This document shows positions 59,212 through 64,000 of a DNA stretch of 64,000 nt, in pieces. The position numbers and the translations under genes were made by a program. The first letter of the stretch is position 1. Every line of letters begins with the position of its first letter. The DNA comes from Clostridiales bacterium FE2011 (GTDB lineage: Bacteria; Bacillota; Clostridia; Christensenellales; Aristaeellaceae): the NCBI GenBank assembly GCA_017569305.1, contig CP069418.1, forward strand, positions 248,001 through 312,000, read 5' to 3'. A model generated the notes under the pieces. The model worked only from the letters and a program-made list of their open reading frames with translations. It searched no databases and was not told the DNA's origin.

Positions 59212-59816
59212 CATAGCTCACTAAGCTCGCACTCCTCGCACAGCGGCCTTTGCGCCTTACAAAGCTTCCGTCCATGCCAGATCAACCAATGATGCGCACG
59301 TCCCCAGTTTTCTTTGGGGATCAGCTTTGTCATCTGTCTTTCCGTTTCCTCCACGGTATCGGCCTTGCACAGTCCCAGGCGGTTGCTCACCCGGAATACA
59401 TGGGTGTCCACCGCAAACGCGGGAATCCCGAAAGCATTGAACATCACCACGTTGGCTGTTTTCCGGCCTACACCGGGCAGCGCTGTCAGTGCCTCCATCG
59501 TATCCGGAACCTGGCCGCCGTGCTGCTCTTTGATGATCCTGCAGGCAGCGATGATATTGCCTGCCTTGCTTTTGAATCCGCAGCTTTTCACCATAGGAAA
59601 CAGTTCTTCCACCCTGGCTTCCGCCATGGCGTTCGCGTCCGGCCAGCGTTCAAACACGGCGGGAGTCACCTTGTTTACCTGCTTGTCGGTGCACTGAGCT
59701 GACAGCATAGTAGCCACAAGCATCTCATACGGATTGGAAAACACCAGCTCCGCCTTCGCTTCCGGATACATTTCCTCGAGCTTGTCGAGAATCCGTTTCT
59801 TAGTTTCCTTGTTCAT
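59190..59816 (-). CDS. nth: Endonuclease III
   Basis: 208 residues, a DNA glycosylase/AP lyase for oxidised pyrimidines. The helix-hairpin-helix and active site are ALPGVGRKTANVVMFNAFG (Lys) and AVDTHVFRVSNRLGL (Asp). The C-terminal iron-sulphur cluster motif is CKAQRPLCEECELSELC (C-x6-C-x2-C-x5-C). The length is standard. It lies 10 bp after folT and shares its transcript if the folT terminator is read through. Confidence 0.96.
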   Translation of the reverse strand: MNKETKKRILDKLEEMYPEAKAELVFSNPYEMLVATMLSAQCTDKQVNKVTPAVFERWPDANAMAEARVEELFPMVKSCGFKSKAGNIIAACRIIKEQHGGQVPDTMEALTALPGVGRKTANVVMFNAFGIPAFAVDTHVFRVSNRLGLCKADTVEETERQMTKLIPKENWGRAHHWLIWHGRKLCKAQRPLCEECELSELCKYRSER

Positions 59817-59826
59817 GTCCTGCTCC

Positions 59827-60519
59827 TTATTTGGTCAGCACATAAATCACAACAGCAGCTACTCCTATGATAGTCAGAATGACCAAAGTCACAATATTCT
59901 TTTTGGTAAAATGCAGGTTTGATATATCGCTGACTTTATATCCCAGGCTCTTGAGGGGCGGAATTAACGCGCGCAGGAACAATACAAGAAGCAATGATTC
60001 AACGGGAAACAGAACCAGGTTCTTGATCATTCTCGGCAGATTGAAAATCTTATAGGTTTTCCCCAGCATCATCTGGTAATACAGATACATGATGGGAGTC
60101 TGCAGCACAATGTTGACGAAAAAGTTTGTGCAGAAGCGGGACAGGATAACCTTTGTCACAGAAATCCTTGTCCTGTAGAAGAAGAGTGCGAATACCAGCG
60201 ATCCTGCTATCTCCGTAAAGATGAACAGAAAGAAGTAGGGCCCTGACGGGAACAGAAGCGCACCCAGCGTGTCCGATACCGCAGCGCCGGCAATGGCAAC
60301 CACTGGTCCGAAGGTCATCGCGCCGAGGGCATTTACCAGGAATTCAATACTGATTCTGAGATCAGCCGCAATATAAATACTGACCGATTTCAGTGCAATG
60401 CGAAGCGCGATCATCAGTGCGGCGAAAATCAGTGTTTTGGTGTTCTTCAGCTCTGAAGCCGCCTGCTTCCAGTATTCCTTACTGAAGGGAGTATCAAACA
60501 GTTTGATATTATTTTGCAT
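59827..60519 (-). CDS. folT: Folate ECF transporter S component (FolT-like)
   Basis: 230 residues with about six membrane helices (TLIFAALMIALRIALKSVSIYIA, NALGAMTFGPVVAIAGAAVSDTLGALLFPSGPYFFLFIFTEIAGSL). This is the folate-family S component, which captures folate and docks on EcfA1A2T. The call is supported by sequence and by the tetrahydrofolate riboswitch in its leader. GGAGG of the ribosome site lies in the right arm of the leader terminator. Confidence 0.9.
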   Translation of the reverse strand: MQNNIKLFDTPFSKEYWKQAASELKNTKTLIFAALMIALRIALKSVSIYIAADLRISIEFLVNALGAMTFGPVVAIAGAAVSDTLGALLFPSGPYFFLFIFTEIAGSLVFALFFYRTRISVTKVILSRFCTNFFVNIVLQTPIMYLYYQMMLGKTYKIFNLPRMIKNLVLFPVESLLLVLFLRALIPPLKSLGYKVSDISNLHFTKKNIVTLVILTIIGVAAVVIYVLTK

Positions 60520-60521
60520 AG

Positions 60522-60577
60522 AAAAAAGCCTCCTTTCGATTCACAGAAGAAAGTTCTTGTGATTCGCAGAGGCTTTT
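60522..60577 (-). terminator. Riboswitch expression-platform terminator
   Basis: On the minus strand AAAAGCCTC ... GAGGCTTTTTT forms a long stem (inner CGAATCACA/TGTGAATCG) ending in T6. The same arm contains AAAGGAGG, so the hairpin can both terminate and hide the ribosome site. Confidence 0.85.
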
Positions 60578-60586
60578 GCTGTAAAA

Positions 60587-60685
60587 AGCAGCGGGATGCG
60601 CATTCTCCACCGCACGGTATTCGCCGTTTCGTTTCATGGCAACTCCCCGTCCATGAACACTTTACGCGGAAAACGCTACTCTGCC
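60587..60685 (-). promoter_or_regulatory. Tetrahydrofolate riboswitch (folT RNA)
   Basis: Minus strand conserved blocks in order: GGCAGAGTAG, CCGCGTAAAGTG, GGGGAGTTGCC, ACGAA, GTGCGGTGGAG and GCGCATCCCGCTGC, matching the known class-I THF aptamer. The P3 stem TTCATGG/CCATGAA and P1 GCAG/CTGC pair. A competing GCTG/CAGC stem just after P1 could switch the terminator. Confidence 0.92.
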
Positions 60686-60736
60686 TTTACGAATCGCTCT
60701 ATATTCATCTGCCGTCTCCGGCATCTGAACATTGTG

Positions 60737-60765
60737 ATTTTACACTAACCATTGCTTCAACGCAA
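60737..60765 (-). promoter_or_regulatory. folT promoter
   Basis: Minus strand TTGCGT (60760-60765), 17-bp spacer, TAAAAT (60737-60742), about 50 bp before the riboswitch. Confidence 0.7.
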
Positions 60766-60803
60766 GCCTTCCGGCTTACTTTATCAGTAACGGTAACTGT
60801 CAC

Positions 60804-60924
60804 ATTCGTCGAAGACGAATATTTCATATGTCCCGCGGTTTCCCGCGGGACATATTTCACGTTGCGAAGCAACATTTCACATCTTAAAACGGAAAACATC
60901 TTTTCCGTTTTAAGATATTTCATT
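60804..60924 (+). repeat. Array of four hairpins separated by ATTTCA(C/T)
   Basis: Hairpins at 60804-60820 (loop GAA), 60828-60853 (11-bp arms), 60861-60873 (loop GAA) and 60881-60916 (16-bp perfect arms, loop CATC) have spacers ATTTCAT, ATTTCAC, ATTTCAC and final ATTTCATT. It fills the space between asd and the folT promoter; together with riboswitch and terminator it accounts for the gene-free 60520-60935. Confidence 0.9.
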
Positions 60925-60935
60925 TAACTTTGTGA

Positions 60936-62033
60936 TTACTTCTTGGCAACAATATAGCCTTTCCGGCACAGCAGTTCTGCAGTCAGCATTCCGCCGCCGG
61001 CGGCACCGCGGATGGTGTTGTGGCTCAGACACACAAACTTCCAGTCAAAGATCTTGTCTTCACGCAGGCGGCCGATGCTCACGCCAAAGCCGTTCTGGAA
61101 ATCCCGGTCCAGACGGGTCTGGGGACGGGACGGATCCTCGAAGTACTGCAGGAAGGGCTTGGGGGCACTCGGCAGCTCCAGGCGCTGGGCTTCGGTCTCG
61201 AAGTTGGCCCACTTCTCCAGGATCTGCTCCTTGGTCACCTTTTTGCGGAAGTTCACGGACACAGCTGCCATATGGCCGTCGCTGCAGGCAACCCGCAGGC
61301 ACTGTGCGCCGATCACGGGCTCAGCCGCATTCACGATCACCGGACCGTTGCCCTTGTCTTCCAGATGGCCCCACAGCTTCAGGGGCTCCAGCTCGCTCTT
61401 CTCATCTTCCCCGCCGATATAGGGGATCACGTTATCCACCATTTCCGGCCAGGTCTTGAAGGTCTTGCTGGCGCCGCTGATGGCCTGGTAGGTGCATACG
61501 CTCACCTGGGTGGGCTCAAACTCCAGCAGGGGGGTCAGGGCAGGCACATAGCTCTGGATGGAGCAGTTGGGCTTCACGGCGATGAAACCGTACTTGCTGC
61601 CCAGGCGCTTCCGCTGTGTTTCAATCACAGCCAGGTGATCGGCATTGATTTCCGGCACCACCATGGGCACGTCTTCAACACCGCGGCAGGCGCTGTTGTT
61701 GCTGATGATCGGGATCTCGTGCTTCGCATAGTTTTCTTCCAGCGCGCGGATCTCGTCCTTCTTCATATCCACGGCACAGAAGCAGAAGTCAACCTTCTCG
61801 CCCACTGCGTCGATATCGGACGCGTCAACAATCACCATATCCGCGGCATAGTCCGGGATCGGCCAGTCGAAGGCCCAGCGGTCACCCATTGCTTCTTTAT
61901 AGGTTTTACCGGCACTGCGGGCGGAAGCCGCCAGGCAGGTCACTTTAAACCAGGGATGATCCTTCAGCAGGGTGATAAAACGCTGTCCCACCATACCGGT
62001 GGCTCCGATGATTCCAACGCGATACTGATTCAT
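60936..62033 (-). CDS. asd: Aspartate-semialdehyde dehydrogenase (archaeal/fungal type)
   Basis: 365 residues. It reduces aspartyl phosphate to the semialdehyde for Lys/DAP, Thr and Met synthesis. NADP motif RVGIIGATGMVGQRF at 5-19; catalytic cysteine in AVKPNCSIQSYVPAL; NNSACRGVEDVPMVVPEIN is typical of the archaeal/yeast branch. GGAGGG lies 7 nt before ATG 62033; the upstream in-frame ATG runs through the promoter and is rejected. Confidence 0.94.
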   Translation of the reverse strand: MNQYRVGIIGATGMVGQRFITLLKDHPWFKVTCLAASARSAGKTYKEAMGDRWAFDWPIPDYAADMVIVDASDIDAVGEKVDFCFCAVDMKKDEIRALEENYAKHEIPIISNNSACRGVEDVPMVVPEINADHLAVIETQRKRLGSKYGFIAVKPNCSIQSYVPALTPLLEFEPTQVSVCTYQAISGASKTFKTWPEMVDNVIPYIGGEDEKSELEPLKLWGHLEDKGNGPVIVNAAEPVIGAQCLRVACSDGHMAAVSVNFRKKVTKEQILEKWANFETEAQRLELPSAPKPFLQYFEDPSRPQTRLDRDFQNGFGVSIGRLREDKIFDWKFVCLSHNTIRGAAGGGMLTAELLCRKGYIVAKK

Positions 62034-62052
62034 TACGGTACCCTCCATAGTA

Positions 62053-62075
62053 GTAAAAAACCGGGCTCGGCCCGT
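62053..62075 (-). promoter_or_regulatory. Leader hairpin with T6 tract before asd
   Basis: Minus strand CGGGC CGA GCCCG then GTTTTTT, about 20 nt before the asd start. It resembles a small attenuator. Confidence 0.5.
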
Positions 62076-62086
62076 GATTACTGTGA

Positions 62087-62115
62087 ATCTTATCACGGGC
62101 GTCTCTGTGTGTCAA
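62087..62115 (-). promoter_or_regulatory. asd promoter
   Basis: Minus strand TTGACA (62110-62115), 17-bp spacer, TAAGAT (62087-62092). A GCCCGTGAT/ATCACGGGC dyad overlaps the -10. Confidence 0.8.
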
Positions 62116-62179
62116 CCGTTTCAGGCTGTGGGTACAAGCGAAAAACAAGGCGCAGGCAGGTGCGTTCTTTCCCCTGTTC

Positions 62180-63106
62180 TTACCGCTCATTCACCCACTT
62201 GTCAAACTCCTCGTCTGTGGCCAGGACGGTATGCGTTCCGCCTACAGAATGCTCTGTTCCTTTGGCATAATCAATGCCTGAGGAAGCATAGTCATAGGCG
62301 ATGGATTTCCGCCGTTTCTCCACTTCCGGATTCGGATGCGGAATGGCGGACAGCAGGGATTTGGTATACGGATGAACCGGGTTGGAGAAGATCTCCTCCT
62401 TGGTTCCCGCCTCCACAAGATATCCCAGGTGCAGTACGCCGATCCGGTCGGAGATATACTTCACCATGCTCAGGTCATGGGCGATGAACAGATAGGCACA
62501 GGAGGTCTCCTCCTGGATATCCTTCATCAGGTTCACCACCTGGGCCTGGATGGACACGTCCAGTGCGGAAATACATTCGTCAGCGATAATCAGTTTGGGG
62601 TTCATGATCAGGGCCCTGGCAATGCCGACGCGCTGCCTCTGTCCGCCGGAAAACTGATGCGGATAGCGGGATGCGTGTTCCGGAGACAGGCCGACCTTCC
62701 GCAGCATGGCGCTGATCTGTTCCGCCCTGTCTTCCCGGGATTTGTACCGGTGATGGATATCCAGGCCTTCGCCGATGATATCAGAAACCTTTTTCCTGGG
62801 ATTCAGGGAGGCCATGGGGTCCTGGAAGATCATCTGCATGTTCTCCCGCAGGGTTTCCCTGGTTTTGCCTTCCAGCTTGCCGGTAATATCCATACCGTCG
62901 AAGATAATCTTTCCATCAGTAGGATTGTACAGGCGGATAATGCTGCGGCCGATGGTGGTCTTTCCGGATCCGGATTCTCCCACAAGTCCGTAGGTCTCTC
63001 CGGGATAAATCTCAAAGGATACGCCGTTGACAGCCTTAACGGTATAGCTGCGGGAAATCCTGAAGTGCTGCTTCAGGTTCTCCACTCTCAGAAGCGGTTC
63101 ACTCAT
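62180..63106 (-). CDS. Oligopeptide/dipeptide ABC transporter ATPase (OppF/DppF type)
   Basis: 308 residues. Walker A GLVGESGSGKTTIGRSI near 41-57, MIFQDPMASLNPRKKV Q-loop, signature QFSGGQRQRVGIARALIMNPKLIIADECISALD, and the C-terminal oligopeptide extension GTKEEIFSNPVHPYTKSLLSAIPHPNPE typical of the Opp/Dpp group. It overlaps the preceding OppD gene by 4 bp. The last 40 residues (AKGTEHSVGGTHTVLATDEEFDKWV) are longer than usual. Confidence 0.93.
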   Translation of the reverse strand: MSEPLLRVENLKQHFRISRSYTVKAVNGVSFEIYPGETYGLVGESGSGKTTIGRSIIRLYNPTDGKIIFDGMDITGKLEGKTRETLRENMQMIFQDPMASLNPRKKVSDIIGEGLDIHHRYKSREDRAEQISAMLRKVGLSPEHASRYPHQFSGGQRQRVGIARALIMNPKLIIADECISALDVSIQAQVVNLMKDIQEETSCAYLFIAHDLSMVKYISDRIGVLHLGYLVEAGTKEEIFSNPVHPYTKSLLSAIPHPNPEVEKRRKSIAYDYASSGIDYAKGTEHSVGGTHTVLATDEEFDKWVNER

Positions 63107-64000
63107 AGATATTTTGCCACCTCCTTCTGCGCCCGTTCAATCCGGGTCTTCAGCTCCGTGGGCATCTCAACCTTCGGGGCGTCGGGATGCAGCAGCCATG
63201 TCGCTGCAAAATGCGTACGTGACACCTGGAACATCGGCGGCTCTTCTTTCTCGTCGATTGCCATGGCAAACTGGTTCCGGGCTGCGAAAGCGTCTCCCTT
63301 CGGCTCATGCAGCAGGTTGGGCGGGCTTCCGGGGATGGAATACAGGCGTTCATCGTCCGTATCCAGGTCCGGCATGGAGGAAAGCAGGCCCCAGGTATAG
63401 GGATGCTTCGGCTCATAGAAGATCTCGTTGACGTTGCCCACTTCCACGATCTTTCCGGCGTACATCACGTTCACATAATCCGCCACCTTGGCCACGACTC
63501 CCAGGTCATGGGTGATATAAATGACGGAAAGCTTCATTTTCTTCTGGATATCCATGATCAGTTCCAGGATGCGCGCCTGGATGGTCACGTCCAGTGCCGT
63601 GGTAGGTTCGTCACAGATCAGGATGTCCGGATCCGCGCTCAGGGCGATGGCGATAACCACCCGCTGCCGCATACCGCCGGACAGTTGATGCGGATAGTTT
63701 TTGAACCGCTTTTCCGCTTCCGGAATACCGACCAGGTCCAGCAGCTCAATCGCCCGCTTCCGGGCGGCTTCTTTTTCCATATGCTTGTGCAGGAACATGC
63801 CTTCCATGATCTGTTTGCCGATGGTCATGGTAGGATCCAGGCTGGTCATGGGATCCTGGAATACCATGGCGATCCGCTGTCCGTTGATGTCCCGGCGCAG
63901 TTCCTTCCGGCTCAGTTTCAGCAGGTCTGTGGTGACCTCGTTGCCGTCCTTGTCCGTATAGGTATACAGGATTTCTCCGCTGTTGATGATGGCGTTGCTG
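63103..64000 (-). CDS. Oligopeptide/dipeptide ABC transporter ATPase (OppD/DppD type), partial
   Basis: The C-terminal 298 residues; the Walker A region lies beyond the right edge. The frame stays open to base 64000 ([19 protein letters not shown]). Then come [15 protein letters not shown], signature [33 protein letters not shown], and [17 protein letters not shown] with [22 protein letters not shown], the OppD C-terminal motif. The usual cysteine cluster at this point is absent (RNQFAMAI). Partner permeases are probably to the right. Confidence 0.92.
   Translation of the reverse strand, partial: SNAIINSGEILYTYTDKDGNEVTTDLLKLSRKELRRDINGQRIAMVFQDPMTSLDPTMTIGKQIMEGMFLHKHMEKEAARKRAIELLDLVGIPEAEKRFKNYPHQLSGGMRQRVVIAIALSADPDILICDEPTTALDVTIQARILELIMDIQKKMKLSVIYITHDLGVVAKVADYVNVMYAGKIVEVGNVNEIFYEPKHPYTWGLLSSMPDLDTDDERLYSIPGSPPNLLHEPKGDAFAARNQFAMAIDEKEEPPMFQVSRTHFAATWLLHPDAPKVEMPTELKTRIERAQKEVAKYL

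Noticed and set aside
61945..62096. Longer N-terminus for asd starting at 62096
   Set aside because: It would start upstream of the transcription start predicted from the TTGACA/TAAGAT promoter, and the NADP motif starts properly from 62033.

Overview
The window reads as chromosome of a Gram-positive, anaerobic-type Clostridia: moderate GC, strong AGGAGG-type ribosome sites, ATG/GTG/TTG starts, sigma-A-like promoters, acetate kinase, an archaeal-type aspartate-semialdehyde dehydrogenase, an ECF transporter module, a DUF951 protein and secreted SH3b/LCP/CapA proteins. The style (proline/glutamate-rich SH3 proteins, zinc-ribbon membrane proteins, many intergenic hairpins) resembles uncultured gut or rumen Christensenellales/Aristaeellaceae-like Clostridia. 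That placement is an inference and was not checked by a search. No rRNA, tRNA, CRISPR, transposase or prophage gene was found.

Layout. 1-7 kb, minus strand: rsmH (cut by the edge), folC, valS, rpmF, DUF177 (yceD) and ackA, with divergent tmcAL. 8-19 kb: a FAD dehydrogenase (minus), then plus-strand envelope genes (LCP, a zinc-ribbon membrane protein, DUF3298), ilvE, an unknown gene, an RluA-type pseudouridine synthase, a GH27 alpha-galactosidase and a small zinc protein. 18.5-27 kb, minus strand: amidohydrolase, zinc-ribbon/TPR protein, HEAT-like protein, hslO, methyltransferase, YesL-like membrane protein, phospho-sugar mutase and acpS. 27-32 kb: MoxR / DUF58 / transglutaminase operon. 32-39 kb, minus strand: metal-dependent hydrolase, unknown gene, CapA, a 35-residue membrane protein and a 1403-residue SH3b surface protein. 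39-46.6 kb: GNAT, flavin reductase, phosphoesterase, ecfA1-ecfA2-ecfT-truA and a second FAD dehydrogenase. 46.7-53.4 kb: a peptidoglycan-binding protein, then a flavin-transfer locus (NusG_II protein, ApbE, Gx-type membrane protein) divergent from a secreted flavoprotein reductase. 53.7-64 kb: EF-G paralogue, murI, DUF951, a secreted beta-rich protein, nth, folT under a tetrahydrofolate riboswitch, asd and oppF/oppD (cut by the edge).

Genes that work together: FolT (S component, riboswitch-controlled) probably docks on an EcfA1A2T module such as the one at 41.7-44.2 kb, with folC retaining the folate by polyglutamylation. ApbE would attach FMN to the two Dxx[ST]GAT sites of the secreted reductase.

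The most unusual content lies between genes. There are 18 arrays of 7-bp repeats, most reading in the same chromosomal direction whatever the gene strand. They abut start or stop codons, and three lie in frame inside proteins. Nine genes have a 3' end that folds into a hairpin using the last codons, usually followed by a heptamer array or by strings of unrelated hairpins separated by ATTTCA(C/T). A 72-bp element and a family of hairpins with the same shape but different sequence complete the set. I consider this layered repeat architecture the best candidate for something undescribed.
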